From positions 558,001 through 622,000 of the forward strand of contig NZ_OZ245846.1 of the NCBI RefSeq assembly GCF_965228935.1: a stretch of 64,000 bases of DNA, written 5' to 3'. The position numbers and the translations under genes are program-made. A model generated the notes under the pieces. It had not been told where the DNA came from and did no database searches. It was given only the letters and a program-made list of their open reading frames with translations. This DNA comes from Ulvibacterium sp965228935. Lineage in GTDB: Bacteria > Bacteroidota > Bacteroidia > Flavobacteriales > Flavobacteriaceae. Positions 46,101 through 55,291 of the stretch are shown in pieces (position 1 is the first letter of the stretch; each line of letters starts with the position of its first letter).

Positions 46101-46656
46101 GGTCTTTATCATAGTCAAAGAAAGCGGCATGCATGCTTTGACGGGTATCCGCCAAGCCATATTCCGCAGCCCTTTCAGTAAAAGTCAGTTGCCCGGAATC
46201 CTTGGAAGGCCCGTTGTTGATGTAGAGTAGATTTGCCCTTTCGGACTCCTTTGCACTACCCGAAACACAGATATAGATGTCCAACCATCCATCCTGATTA
46301 ATATCCACCATGGTAGCTCCTGTACCCCATCGATTATTGAGGACTCCGGCCTCCTCGGTAATATCCGTAAATCTAAAATCGCCCTTGTTCAGGTACAACC
46401 GCCCGGAAACGGCATTCCCGCTAAAATAAACATCCACCAATCCGTCATTATTGATATCCCCAACGGCCACTCCTGCACCGGTGTATACGTTCATGAATTC
46501 AAAGACATTGATACTGTCATTTTCCTTGATCTTATTGTCAAAATCAATCCCTGTATGGGAACTTTCCAATAATCTGAAACGTGCGTCGCTCTTTCTGCAG
46601 GAACTCAAGGCCAGCATACAGCAAACCACTAAAAATGATTGTAACACATTCCTCAT
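43114..46656 (-). CDS. CRTAC1-type FG-GAP/UnbV lipoprotein, copy 2
   Basis: 1180 residues with lipoprotein signal LALSSC (Cys20). Repeated FG-GAP/VCBS blades with calcium loops such as DINNDGLVDVYFSGN, DINQDGWLDIYI and DYDKDQDLDMYL make two beta-propeller regions (about 50-490 and 610-1000) around an ASPIC/UnbV domain (about 520-600, GIGAKVKVT, RGYESSIDPTIHFGLG, VEVWWPNG). Probably an exposed binding or scaffolding protein; the ligand is unknown. It overlaps the gene upstream by 4 bp (ATGA) and the haloperoxidase-like gene by 20 bp. Confidence 0.87.
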   Translation of the reverse strand: MRNVLQSFLVVCCMLALSSCRKSDARFRLLESSHTGIDFDNKIKENDSINVFEFMNVYTGAGVAVGDINNDGLVDVYFSGNAVSGRLYLNKGDFRFTDITEEAGVLNNRWGTGATMVDINQDGWLDIYICVSGSAKESERANLLYINNGPSKDSGQLTFTERAAEYGLADTRQSMHAAFFDYDKDQDLDMYLLVNPAAFEHQVNSSHPRKLNGESVSNDRLYRNEGNGKFIDVSGESGILVEGYGLGVGISDINNDSWPDIYVSNDFIGNDILYINQGDGTFKDEITDYLNHTSYAGMGNDIGDINNDGKQDIFVLDMRPEDNKRRKLIISSLGYDRFQSMLEAGYDPQYTRNTLQLNRGEGKFSEIGFLAGVSSTDWSWSALLADYDNDGHKDLYITNGFLRDLGNLDYIHYQNIYNNPIGDTETKIGQKMESMHALPSANLRNYIYRNSGGIQFENVTESWGIKELSCSNGATYADLDNDGDLDLLVNNINQPAFVYENQSTKESLNHYLKIKLKGKPGNLQGIGAKVKVTTDSVHQHYEHFLSRGYESSIDPTIHFGLGKYEKVDAVEVWWPNGSYQVITDVSADQVLNIDQNEATSKELDKDLNPTQKMFVDITDSLKVEFRHREDAMVDFKLQPILPHMHSKNGPGIAIADINGDGLEDFYVGGASGQGGRLFLQDKEGSFISRDWTLDSEYEDMGALFFDANGDGFSDLYVVSGGVYASKDTEIYQDRLYLNDGLGNFTKSDALPGISASGSVVTASDFDKDGDLDLFVGGRIKPGEYPMPAQSYLLENITDENSGKVKFRDVGSSVPGWEGLTMVTGALWTDFDNDGWQDLIVVGEFMPIQIFHNNKGQWVHANEKTGLKYTEGWWNSISGGDFDGDGDTDYLLGNLGLNNKYQATDEEPLCIYASDYDKDGRIDPVMCYFVDGENHVAHTRDEIITQINAMRARFKTYESYAESTFETSFLPEELETAYVVKSHTFASSYLENKGGGQFELRPLPWECQIAPIEGIVVEDIDGDGNEDVLLTGNSYATEVASGRYDALKGMVLMGNGDGTFQQIPLEKSGFVNDHDGSGLGLLRNAEGLAYIVSANNGGPVRVFGTNNAKENHSIYWADRNSESAEIFFKDGGRIKKEFNYGSGYLSQQTRSIRLHDAIKEIKVKDVYGETKKIHIDEAVDQ

Positions 46657-49600
46657 GGTACGGAAAGGATTTCAGTCTGTTGACGTTGGGAATTCATAAT
46701 CTTTATGGATACCGCATTCCCGGGAATGGACAAACCACGGGAGGGTTGGGACAAATATCCGGCACCGTAATAAAATTCTATTTTTTGCCGCTTTCCATCG
46801 GCATATTCAATTATGGCCGATACATCATCCGGTTTGGGGGTATACAAACGTTGCCTATTTTCCGAAAAAGAAAAGGCTTTTGTTGCATCGTCATTAACGC
46901 CCGCTAGGACAAATCCCCCTTTTTCGGTATACAGGTTTATCAGACCTTTGGCATCGCCCGGAACAAAAAAACCACTTTCCGAGACTTTTAATGGATCAAA
47001 ACCTCCGTTCCCGTCGCCTACCAATACCCATCCAATAGAGGCATCGTATCGGCCCGAAAAAACCTCTCCGCTATAAAAGTTACCTACGGCCAATACGTCC
47101 AAATTTCCATCACCATTATAATCTTTTACGACCATCCCATAAATAGGCGCCGTTTGTACTGATCGGGGCAACTCGCTCATTTTGAACCTCCCAGAACCCA
47201 AGTTTTCAAGATAGCTATTGGCAAAGGTCTGACTCTTTACCACGTAGGCATCGTCCAGTTCCTCCTTTAGGAATGATTCCTCAAAAGTAGCCTCGGCATA
47301 GTCCGAAAAGGTGCGGAAACGTACCCGCATCGCATTGATCTGTTCGATCAAATCGTTTCGGGAATGCGCTACGTAGTTTTCACCATCTATATAATAGCAC
47401 ATCACGGGGTCTATTAGACCATTTTTATCATAATCGTTGGCATAGATACAAAGGGGCTCCTCCTTACTTGCCTTGTATCTACTGTTCAACCCGAGGTTGC
47501 CCAAAACGTAGTCGATATCGCCATCATTGTCAAAATCACCACCTTGGATACTATTCCACCAACCATGGGTATCCTTAAGACCTGCTTGTTGGGTTATCTC
47601 CCATAAGTTTCCGGAATTGTTCTGGAAGACACGAACGGACATAAATTCTCCCACAACGATTAGATCCTGCCAAGTATCGTTGTTGAAATCTGTCCAAAGT
47701 GCAGCTGTCACCATGCCCAATTCCTTAAAAGTGGAATGAATGGGTTGATCGTCCTTTTCAAACTTTAGGGTATTCCCATTACTTGTATTCCTTAACAACA
47801 CACTCTCCGGAGGCAACGGATATTCTCCCGGTCTAACCCTTCCCCCGACGAACAAATCCAGTTTACCATCCTTGTCATAATCGGCAGCCGTGACCACTGA
47901 TCCGCTTACAGCAAATTTTGGAAGTGCGTCGGTCCTTGTAAAAGCTCCGGTGCCATCGTTTGCGTACAAACGGTCTTGATAGGCCCCATCACCCAACGGA
48001 AATGAGGAACCTCCACTGACGACATATAAATCCTGATCCCCATCATTATCGGCGTCAAAAAACAGGGTGCCCATGTCTTCCGAGATTCCCTCAGGAAATG
48101 GGACTTCCTTAAATCCTTGATTTTCCCCTTGTAATAGTAAAGCACCCGGTTGTCCAGCGGCCCCTCCCACATATACATCCTCCAAAGCATCCCCATTAAC
48201 ATCGGCAACGGCCAAACCAGGGCCATTGCGGGAATGCATATGGGGCAACAACGGTTGAATCTTAAAATCCACAAACTCGTTTTCCCGATGTTTAAAGGGA
48301 ATAAAGGTACTGTCCACTTCCTGAAAAAGTAGAGGCGTCGCAGGTATGTCCTGTATTTGAAGTTCCTCCGCCTCTTTTTGGTCTAAGACAATCTCTTGAT
48401 TTGTAGACAAATCGGTCAATAGCTGCTTTTTTCCATTAGGCCAGGTGACCAGAACCGTATCCACTTTTTGAATGTTGCCCAATCCAAAATGCAATGCAGG
48501 TTCCATGGAGGACAAATAGCCTCGATAGGGCGTAAAATATTGTTTCTGAAGCTTTCCTTGGTAACGCAATTCTACTTGGCTGCCAATACCTTCCAAATTC
48601 GGTTTTTCTCCCTTGAACCGGAATCTTAGATAGCTGTTCGTTGAGTCCAATACGATGTTGTTTCTATAGAGTCCGGCCGGATCGTCCAAATTGTTCATCA
48701 CAAGATCCAAATCGCCGTCATTGTCAAAATCGGCATAGGCCATACCGTTGGAATAGGTGGGTTTATCGAATCCCACAGCTTTTGAAATATCCTCAAACCC
48801 CAGATTGCCCGTGTTTTTAAAAAAGTAATTGGGCAGCTTAATTCCGGGCAGCTTATTGAGTTCCTCCAGACGCTGTTTTTGATTGGCCTCCTCCGTACCC
48901 ATACTCAGCACCCGGTTACCGTAGACCATAAAATCCAAATTGGTAATATCCTGTCTGTAGCCATTTGTGACACATAAGTCTTTTAGCCCATCATGATCAA
49001 AATCCGCAAACAATGCACTCCAACTCCATTCCGTAGCCGATATTCCCATCAATTGACCAACTTCACTAAATGAGCCGTTGCCATTGTTTAGTTGCAATGT
49101 ATTTCGAATGTACTGTGGATGATAACCATAGGATAGCCCTGTTTGGAATTCGTCATAGTTGTTGCCCATCATGGTCAGCTTCCATCGCTTATTATCCTCC
49201 GGCAGCATATCAAGGACAACAACATCCATATGCCCATCATTGTTAATATCGGCTATGTCATTACCCATGCCATTAAAGGTCAAATGCCTAAAATATCGGG
49301 TGATTTCATTCTTGAAGGTGCCATCCCGTTGATTGATGTACAATAGATCATCCGTAAGAAAGTCATTGGAAACATAAATATCCGGCCAACCATCGGTATT
49401 GATGTCGCACACCTCCACTCCCAATCCAAAACCCTCAATCAGAATTCCAGCTTCATTGGAAACATCAGTAAAGGTTTGGTCTCCATTGTTTCGGAACAGT
49501 TTATCCGCCGATGGTGCTTTTCCGGTTCGATCTTTGGGACGGGAGGTATTACGATTAAAATCCACCAGTGCATTGCTCAGCAAATACATATCCAAGTCCC

Positions 49601-50174
49601 CGTCCTGATCATAATCAAAAAAAGAAGCTTGTACAGAATAGCTTTCGTCGGCCAGACCCCAACTTTTGGCCGCTTCGGTAAAGGACAGTTTTCCGTCCTT
49701 CATTCCATTGTTCAAGAACAACAAATTGGCTCGATCCTCCCCTTCGGAGCCCCTGGGCCCACCTCTGGATACATAAATGTCCGGATAACCATCTTGATTT
49801 ATATCCACAACGGCCGCCCCATTGGACCAACTGTTAGAGCCTGCTTGGGCAGATTCAGTTATATCCTCGAAGTTCCAATTTCCCAGATTTCGATAAAGGC
49901 GATTGCTTACCATGTTCCCCGTAAAATAAAGATCTTGTAAACCATCTAAATCAAAATCGGCCACGGCCACCCCAGCCCCATTATACATATATTCGAACTC
50001 CAATACGGTAAGACTATCGGAATATACCAACGTATTGGAAAAATCAACATTCGTATCCTTTGAAGATAATTCGGTGAACATGGTCCCTTCGGAATTTTCG
50101 CAACCCATTATCCCCAATGTCAAAAAGAGAATAAGGACGTTTTGGAGGTGTTCTATTGATATTTTATGGAACAT
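46653..50174 (-). CDS. CRTAC1-type FG-GAP/UnbV lipoprotein, copy 1
   Basis: 1173 residues, a tandem paralogue of the gene behind it, with the same two-propeller and UnbV layout (GIGSQVELR, RGYLSSMEPALHFGLG, VLVTWPNG). Lipobox IMGC (Cys25). Calcium-type loops include DFDLDGLQDLYFTGN and DYDQDGDLDMYL. In Bacteroidota such genes often lie beside SusC/SusD and PAP2-haloperoxidase genes, as here. It begins 132 bases after susD, and that gap contains a strong hairpin. Confidence 0.87.
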   Translation of the reverse strand: MFHKISIEHLQNVLILFLTLGIMGCENSEGTMFTELSSKDTNVDFSNTLVYSDSLTVLEFEYMYNGAGVAVADFDLDGLQDLYFTGNMVSNRLYRNLGNWNFEDITESAQAGSNSWSNGAAVVDINQDGYPDIYVSRGGPRGSEGEDRANLLFLNNGMKDGKLSFTEAAKSWGLADESYSVQASFFDYDQDGDLDMYLLSNALVDFNRNTSRPKDRTGKAPSADKLFRNNGDQTFTDVSNEAGILIEGFGLGVEVCDINTDGWPDIYVSNDFLTDDLLYINQRDGTFKNEITRYFRHLTFNGMGNDIADINNDGHMDVVVLDMLPEDNKRWKLTMMGNNYDEFQTGLSYGYHPQYIRNTLQLNNGNGSFSEVGQLMGISATEWSWSALFADFDHDGLKDLCVTNGYRQDITNLDFMVYGNRVLSMGTEEANQKQRLEELNKLPGIKLPNYFFKNTGNLGFEDISKAVGFDKPTYSNGMAYADFDNDGDLDLVMNNLDDPAGLYRNNIVLDSTNSYLRFRFKGEKPNLEGIGSQVELRYQGKLQKQYFTPYRGYLSSMEPALHFGLGNIQKVDTVLVTWPNGKKQLLTDLSTNQEIVLDQKEAEELQIQDIPATPLLFQEVDSTFIPFKHRENEFVDFKIQPLLPHMHSRNGPGLAVADVNGDALEDVYVGGAAGQPGALLLQGENQGFKEVPFPEGISEDMGTLFFDADNDGDQDLYVVSGGSSFPLGDGAYQDRLYANDGTGAFTRTDALPKFAVSGSVVTAADYDKDGKLDLFVGGRVRPGEYPLPPESVLLRNTSNGNTLKFEKDDQPIHSTFKELGMVTAALWTDFNNDTWQDLIVVGEFMSVRVFQNNSGNLWEITQQAGLKDTHGWWNSIQGGDFDNDGDIDYVLGNLGLNSRYKASKEEPLCIYANDYDKNGLIDPVMCYYIDGENYVAHSRNDLIEQINAMRVRFRTFSDYAEATFEESFLKEELDDAYVVKSQTFANSYLENLGSGRFKMSELPRSVQTAPIYGMVVKDYNGDGNLDVLAVGNFYSGEVFSGRYDASIGWVLVGDGNGGFDPLKVSESGFFVPGDAKGLINLYTEKGGFVLAGVNDDATKAFSFSENRQRLYTPKPDDVSAIIEYADGKRQKIEFYYGAGYLSQPSRGLSIPGNAVSIKIMNSQRQQTEILSVP

Positions 50175-50189
50175 ACGTATTGGTAAGAA

Positions 50190-50229
50190 CCCTTAGAGAA
50201 AAGGAATCCAATCGCAGTGATTGGATTCC
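50190..50229 (-). terminator. Strong hairpin between susD and the CRTAC1 genes
   Basis: On the minus strand an 11-bp perfect stem (bases 50229-50219 with 50213-50203, 5-base loop) is followed by TTTTCTCT. It may be a partial terminator or an RNA-stabilising element setting different levels of susCD and the genes behind. No promoter is seen between it and the next start. Confidence 0.7.
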
Positions 50230-50306
50230 CTAAACAGCCAGATAAGCCAAAATAATAAAATAAACTAACTCTACTCAACTAGCCTACGCAAAGGCTTAAA
50301 AAAATC

Positions 50307-51845
50307 TTAGTATCCGGGATTTTGATTCAGCACACCACCGGAGCGATCGACCTCGGATTGTGGGAACGGGAATACTTCATACCTGGGATCCCATGCACCA
50401 CCAAAGATAGTGGGGCCCAAATCCCATCTGACTATATCGAACCATCGATGGGGCTCCAAGGCCAGCTCAACCCTTTTTTCCTGTCTCATGGCCTGGGTCA
50501 AATCCGCGCCTCCGGCCAATGGGGCCAAGCCCGCACGTTGCCGTATGTCGTTTATCTGTTGTTCAGCAATTCCCAAGTCGCCCCCTCCTTCTATAAGTGC
50601 CTCGGCATACAGCAATTTCAGTTCTGCAAATCGGAACCATCGCTCATTGTTGAAATCCGCCTGATTATTGGGAGAATGATTCGCATCTACTGTATTCAAT
50701 GGCCCTCGATACTTTTTGAGGGTATAATTGGTTTCAGACCATGCGGGATCGTATGGCACTTCAACCTGTGATGGGTTATAGGTATAATAAGTATCCCCAT
50801 CTTGATAGAATATCGTTGCAGCCCTAGTGTCCCCAGGCTCAAAGGCATCCACCAAACTCTGGGTCGGCGCCCACCAACCCCGTTTCCCTCCGGGAGCACC
50901 TGATGCGTTTGGAGCATCCCAATACCAACCTCTTCCCGTTCCTTGGGAAGCCTTGAAGTTTTCGGAATGTGTATCATCAAATACCCAAAGGTTATCATCG
51001 GAACGAGGGCCTCCATATTGCACTTCAAAAATAGATTCGGAATTGTTTTCGTTGGTAAAGGAGAAAACGTCCTCATAATTGGGTACAAGCGAATAGGGGC
51101 CATTATCCACCACATCGGCCAGGGCCGTAATTGCGGCTCCCCAATCTTCCCTAAATACATTTACCTTTCCTATGTAAGATCTAGCGGCCCAGGAAGTGGC
51201 CCTTCCGGTATTGCCACTGTCCCAGGACTCCGGCAAACCTGCAGCGGCCGCTGCAAAGTCGGCCAGAATAGCCGTATAAAGCTCATCCGTAGAAGAGTTT
51301 GGCAAAGCTAGGTTGTTGATATCGGTCAACACCTGTGTCGCCAAGGGAGGTGTTCCAAACATTTTTAGGGCCTGAAAATGAAACCAGGCACGGAGAAATT
51401 TGGCTTCGGCATCCAAAACCGTAGTCTCCTCAGCTGTCAATTCCGTTTCATTTTGCAAATTTTCAATAACAAGATTGGCCCTATAAATACCCTCATAAAT
51501 TTGGGTATATATGGCCGCATAGGGAATATCACTTGCCCTAATTTGCAACGCATCCGCATCCTGCGATCTTCCATCGGCACCGGCGGCAATATCGGCCGCA
51601 ACGTCGTCCGTGATCACCAAGGTAATCTTCCAAAATTCACCATTCTCGGCAAGGGTCTCCGTACTGGTGCCCCAAAAGTCTTGAATGGAGGAATAGGAGG
51701 CAAATATGGCACCATCAAAATCCGCCCTGGTTTTGTAGAATGTATCGGCAGTTACCCTATCCAAGGGCAAGAGGTCTAGTTCATCATTGCACGAAAATGT
51801 ACCTAGGATGCAAAGACTTGTGATAAATACATATATTTTTTTCAT
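50307..51845 (-). CDS. susD: SusD/RagB-family glycan-binding lipoprotein
   Basis: 512 residues; lipobox LGTFSC with Cys19 followed by the acidic NDELD, fitting surface export in Bacteroidota. SusD features: DRVTADTFYKTRADFDGAI, LRAWFHFQALKMFGTPP, and the C-terminal RWFDIVRWD. It would cap the SusC pore and bind the glycan at the outer surface. It begins 34 bases after the susC stop, in one operon. Confidence 0.93.
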   Translation of the reverse strand: MKKIYVFITSLCILGTFSCNDELDLLPLDRVTADTFYKTRADFDGAIFASYSSIQDFWGTSTETLAENGEFWKITLVITDDVAADIAAGADGRSQDADALQIRASDIPYAAIYTQIYEGIYRANLVIENLQNETELTAEETTVLDAEAKFLRAWFHFQALKMFGTPPLATQVLTDINNLALPNSSTDELYTAILADFAAAAAGLPESWDSGNTGRATSWAARSYIGKVNVFREDWGAAITALADVVDNGPYSLVPNYEDVFSFTNENNSESIFEVQYGGPRSDDNLWVFDDTHSENFKASQGTGRGWYWDAPNASGAPGGKRGWWAPTQSLVDAFEPGDTRAATIFYQDGDTYYTYNPSQVEVPYDPAWSETNYTLKKYRGPLNTVDANHSPNNQADFNNERWFRFAELKLLYAEALIEGGGDLGIAEQQINDIRQRAGLAPLAGGADLTQAMRQEKRVELALEPHRWFDIVRWDLGPTIFGGAWDPRYEVFPFPQSEVDRSGGVLNQNPGY

Positions 51846-51879
51846 AATAGGCTTATTATAAAGATATTAAAATTACGGA

Positions 51880-54800
51880 CTAATTAAAAGTTACAGACCA
51901 TCCCAACTGAACTATTCGAGGTAAGGGAGACTGCCCACCATCCTGACCACTGGCCAAGGTAAAATCCCCTTTCTGGAAACTTTGGGTACGACCGACTTCA
52001 GGGTCGTATCCGGAATAATTGGTAAATGTTGCCAAGTTCTGGGCACCTATATAAAAGCGCATTCTTGTAACAAAATCATTAGTCCAACTTTTTAGTCTTT
52101 CAGGAGATATGCTATAGCCAATGGATATGTTTTGAATCCTTAAATAACCAGCATCCTCTACCCAACGATCAGAAAAACGATCATTATCGTTGGGATCACT
52201 TAAGGTCAGCCTGGGGCTAGAGCTGGAATTGGTAGTACCTTCCCCGGTCCAGCGGCTAAAAATCTGCGTACTGAAATTGCTATTGTTCGAAGCCCTGAGG
52301 TTCTCCAGACCTATCCGGGCCGAGTTATAAACCTGTTGATCGCCAACCCCTCTTAACACGGCTGAAAAATCAAAGCCTTTGTATTCTGCCTGAATATTAA
52401 AGCCATAGAAGAAACCTGGGAACGGGCTTCCCAAAAATGTCCTGTCACTGGCGTCTATCTGTCCATCACCATTAACATCCACAAAACGTATATCCCCGGG
52501 TTCCGCACCACTGGAGAAAGCATCGGGCAGTGCCGCACTAGCTTCAGCAGCGGTTTGATAGAGACCGTCCGTTTTATATCCATAAAAATGTCCAAGACTT
52601 TCGCCAACAACCGTTCTATGGGTTTGGTTTCCTCCAATACCTGAAATAATATCGGGGATTTGACCCAAACTTGTTACTTCATTTTTAACCGTAGTCAGAT
52701 TTCCACCTATGCTATATTTAAAGTCCCCGATCTCATCACTCCAATTGATCGCCAATTCAATACCAGAGTTTTCAATCTGGCCAATGTTGGCATCAGCAGG
52801 TAAGAAGAACCCAGAAACAAATGGAATGGGCAATCCAAGCAATACATCATCGGTAGTCTTCTTATAATAATCAAATGTACCGGTCAATTTCCCTTTCATA
52901 AAGCTCGCATCCAAGCCTATGTCCAATTGTGTACTGGTTTCCCATTTGAGGTCGGCATTGGCAAAACTTGTCGGTGCCGGTGCGAGAACAGGGGTTTGAC
53001 CGTCCCCGATTACATAAAAAATGTTATTGTTCAGGGCACTTAAGAAAGCAAAATTCAGTCCAGTGAATTGGTTACCGGATTGCCCCCATCCTACTCTAAT
53101 TTTAATGTCATCTATGGCATCACTCTGAGGGAAAAAGTCTTCTTGCGAAATTCGCCAACCTGCAGAAACCGATGGGAAAACACCATCCCTATTTTCCTTG
53201 GCGAACCTTGAGGTTGCATCCCTTCTGATATTGGCCGTCATCAAGTATTTTCCTTTGTAATTATAACTTAAACGGCCCAGCCAACCCTGTAATGTCCAAA
53301 TATCACCTTCATTGGCCCCGGCAACGGTAGTACCACTACCGGCAAAGTTGGGGTTGAAAAGATTACGACCCTGTAGTCTTACCTTATCAAACCGAAACTT
53401 GGTCTGCTCAAATCCAAAAATAGCGGATACATTGTGATCTCCTCCAAAGGTTTTGTCATAGGACAATGTTGCATTAGTGTTCAACGTCAGCTCCTCAGGT
53501 CTTGAAGAAACCAATAAGGATTGCCTATCATTGCCATCATAAGATATATCGGACTGTAAATATTCACCACGGACCACATTATAATCCAAACCTAAGGAAG
53601 TCCGGAGTTTTAGGCCTTCGATAATGGTAAGTTCCCCGTAGAAATTCCCCAATACCTTACGGTTCCTTACCGTGGTACTTTGCGTCCTCAAATCGTTCCT
53701 GAAGACATAGTTGATACCTCTAGCTCCTCCTAAATTATCAGGAGTCTCTTGATTATACCCCAGAGGGCCATCGGGATTGAAAATTTGAAAGTATGGGGCG
53801 TTCAAGGCAGAATTGAAACCCGCAAAAAAGGCACCTTCACTTTGTGTTGTTCGGTCGGTTTGGCTTATTAAGATAGATTCTCCAAAACGCAAATGTTTCC
53901 CCACCTTAATATCGGAATTCGCCTTAAACGAATATCTTTCGAAATCCTGTGCCGGTTCTATACCTTCATTGTCAAAGTAACCGCCTGAAATAAAGTAATT
54001 GGCATTTTGATTGCCGCCACTAACGGTTACGTTATGACTTTGTACAAAACCATCACGAAAAACGGCGTCCTGCCAATCCACATTGGGTTGGCCACTGAAT
54101 TGTGAAAGATCTCTACCCAATTGCCCTTGAATGTCAATAAATTGTTCAACGTTAAGCACATCGATCTTATCCCTTACGGTCGCCACCGAGGCATAACCAT
54201 CGTATGTCACCTGTGCTTCGCCAGATTTACCTCTTTTGGTGGTTACAATGATTACGCCGTTGGCGGCCCTGGCCCCATAAATAGCTGAGGAAGCAGCGTC
54301 CTTCAGCACATCAATGGATTCAATATCATTGGGATTAAGTCCCGCTAAGGGGTTGGAATCTGTAGTGGATGACGTATTTACCGTGGCATTGGTGGTCTGT
54401 ACAATAGGAACGCCATCGATTACCCATAGGGGATCGTTGACCCCTGGCGTACCGATACCCCGGATTCGCACACTGATAGGTGCTCCAGGGTCACCACTTC
54501 GGTTTGTAATGTTTACCCCTGAAATTGTTCCGGCCAAAACCTGGTCCGGACTGGTAATAGGTTTTGTAACGATCTCTGCGGCACCAATGGATCCAACGGC
54601 CCCGGTAAGATCCGCTTTCCGTTGGGTACCGTATCCCACTACCACTACCTCGCTCAAGGCCTGCGCGTCCTCGGTCAAGACGATATTGATCGTGGACCTA
54701 CCGTCAATAAGCACTTCCTGTGTGGAATAGCCCACGTATGAAAACACAAGCGTTGTTGCACCGTCCGGCACATCAATCGTATAGTTTCCATCAAAATCGG

Positions 54801-54984
54801 CTACAGCTCCTACAGTGGTGCCCTTTACTACAACGCTTGCTCCGGATAATGGTCCCACGTCATCAGTAACCGTACCCGAAACGGTATTTTGAGCGGATGC
54901 CGATTGAATTCCGAAACATACCAAAACTACGAATGCCAGGGCAAATACCCATATCCCATCGGGGTTCGTAAGATTTTTTTTCAT
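51880..54984 (-). CDS. susC: SusC/RagA-family TonB-dependent outer-membrane transporter
   Basis: 1034 residues. A signal peptide (to about 32) is followed by a carboxypeptidase-D-like domain (TVSGTVTDDVGPLSGASVVV), a TonB-box-like SEVVVVGYGTQRKADLTG, the plug (VRIRGIGTP, LWVIDGVPIV, YGARAANGVIIVTT) and a 22-strand barrel. It imports oligosaccharide, or another large substrate, across the outer membrane with energy from TonB. There is no STN domain, so control by anti-sigma factor is unlikely; the GntR regulator upstream is the better candidate. A long leader of roughly 180 bases precedes it. Confidence 0.94.
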   Translation of the reverse strand: MKKNLTNPDGIWVFALAFVVLVCFGIQSASAQNTVSGTVTDDVGPLSGASVVVKGTTVGAVADFDGNYTIDVPDGATTLVFSYVGYSTQEVLIDGRSTINIVLTEDAQALSEVVVVGYGTQRKADLTGAVGSIGAAEIVTKPITSPDQVLAGTISGVNITNRSGDPGAPISVRIRGIGTPGVNDPLWVIDGVPIVQTTNATVNTSSTTDSNPLAGLNPNDIESIDVLKDAASSAIYGARAANGVIIVTTKRGKSGEAQVTYDGYASVATVRDKIDVLNVEQFIDIQGQLGRDLSQFSGQPNVDWQDAVFRDGFVQSHNVTVSGGNQNANYFISGGYFDNEGIEPAQDFERYSFKANSDIKVGKHLRFGESILISQTDRTTQSEGAFFAGFNSALNAPYFQIFNPDGPLGYNQETPDNLGGARGINYVFRNDLRTQSTTVRNRKVLGNFYGELTIIEGLKLRTSLGLDYNVVRGEYLQSDISYDGNDRQSLLVSSRPEELTLNTNATLSYDKTFGGDHNVSAIFGFEQTKFRFDKVRLQGRNLFNPNFAGSGTTVAGANEGDIWTLQGWLGRLSYNYKGKYLMTANIRRDATSRFAKENRDGVFPSVSAGWRISQEDFFPQSDAIDDIKIRVGWGQSGNQFTGLNFAFLSALNNNIFYVIGDGQTPVLAPAPTSFANADLKWETSTQLDIGLDASFMKGKLTGTFDYYKKTTDDVLLGLPIPFVSGFFLPADANIGQIENSGIELAINWSDEIGDFKYSIGGNLTTVKNEVTSLGQIPDIISGIGGNQTHRTVVGESLGHFYGYKTDGLYQTAAEASAALPDAFSSGAEPGDIRFVDVNGDGQIDASDRTFLGSPFPGFFYGFNIQAEYKGFDFSAVLRGVGDQQVYNSARIGLENLRASNNSNFSTQIFSRWTGEGTTNSSSSPRLTLSDPNDNDRFSDRWVEDAGYLRIQNISIGYSISPERLKSWTNDFVTRMRFYIGAQNLATFTNYSGYDPEVGRTQSFQKGDFTLASGQDGGQSPLPRIVQLGWSVTFN

Positions 54985-55144
54985 AATTGATAGTTTAAGT
55001 TAGTTGTTTATGTATGAATATCCGTATAGAATTTAATATTTCTAAACGGACTCGATCAGTGTGGGAAAAGGTGTTCTCCTTGACCAATTTAATTACTTTT
55101 TAACAAAAAATGACAAAAAGTTTTAACAAATAGTAAAAATAATA

Positions 55145-55164
55145 GATAATCTATGATAGTCTAT
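55145..55164. repeat. Tandem 10-mers just after the susC transcription start
   Basis: GATAATCTAT and GATAGTCTAT lie back to back with 9 of 10 bases equal. They fall directly downstream of the expected transcription start, a place where a bound repressor would block elongation. They could bind the GntR-type regulator. Confidence 0.5.
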
Positions 55165-55173
55165 GCTACAAAG

Positions 55174-55203
55174 CAAAACTAAATTAATTTTGATTATATC
55201 AAA
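55174..55203 (-). promoter_or_regulatory. susC promoter
   Basis: The minus strand shows TTTG (55203-55200) and TAGTTTTG (55181-55174) separated by 18 bases, a very good fit to the Bacteroidota -33/-7 pair. Transcription would begin near 55170. Confidence 0.7.
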
Positions 55204-55204
55204 A
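55188..55204. promoter_or_regulatory. 17-bp palindrome over the susC -33 box
   Basis: TTTTGAT, 3-base spacer, ATCAAAA: a perfect inverted repeat which overlaps the -33 element and the spacer. This is the size and place of a GntR/LacI-type operator and is the best candidate site for the regulator encoded next to it. Confidence 0.6.
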
Positions 55205-55291
55205 AAATACGGTGTGAAAAATGAAACTTTAACAATAAAAGAGCGGGTAAATGCCCATTTTGCAAATCGATTGAAAAGCCTGTGCAGATAG

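Larger units (their letters stand above)
54985..55291 (-). other. A/T-rich susC upstream region (307 bp, no gene)
   Basis: No coding sequence is seen. It holds the susC promoter (55174-55203), a 17-bp palindrome over the -33 box, tandem 10-mers after the start of transcription, and a long untranslated leader. A weak GGG/CCC hairpin with a T-rich tail near 55235-55265 (minus) might end the regulator transcript. Confidence 0.6.
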
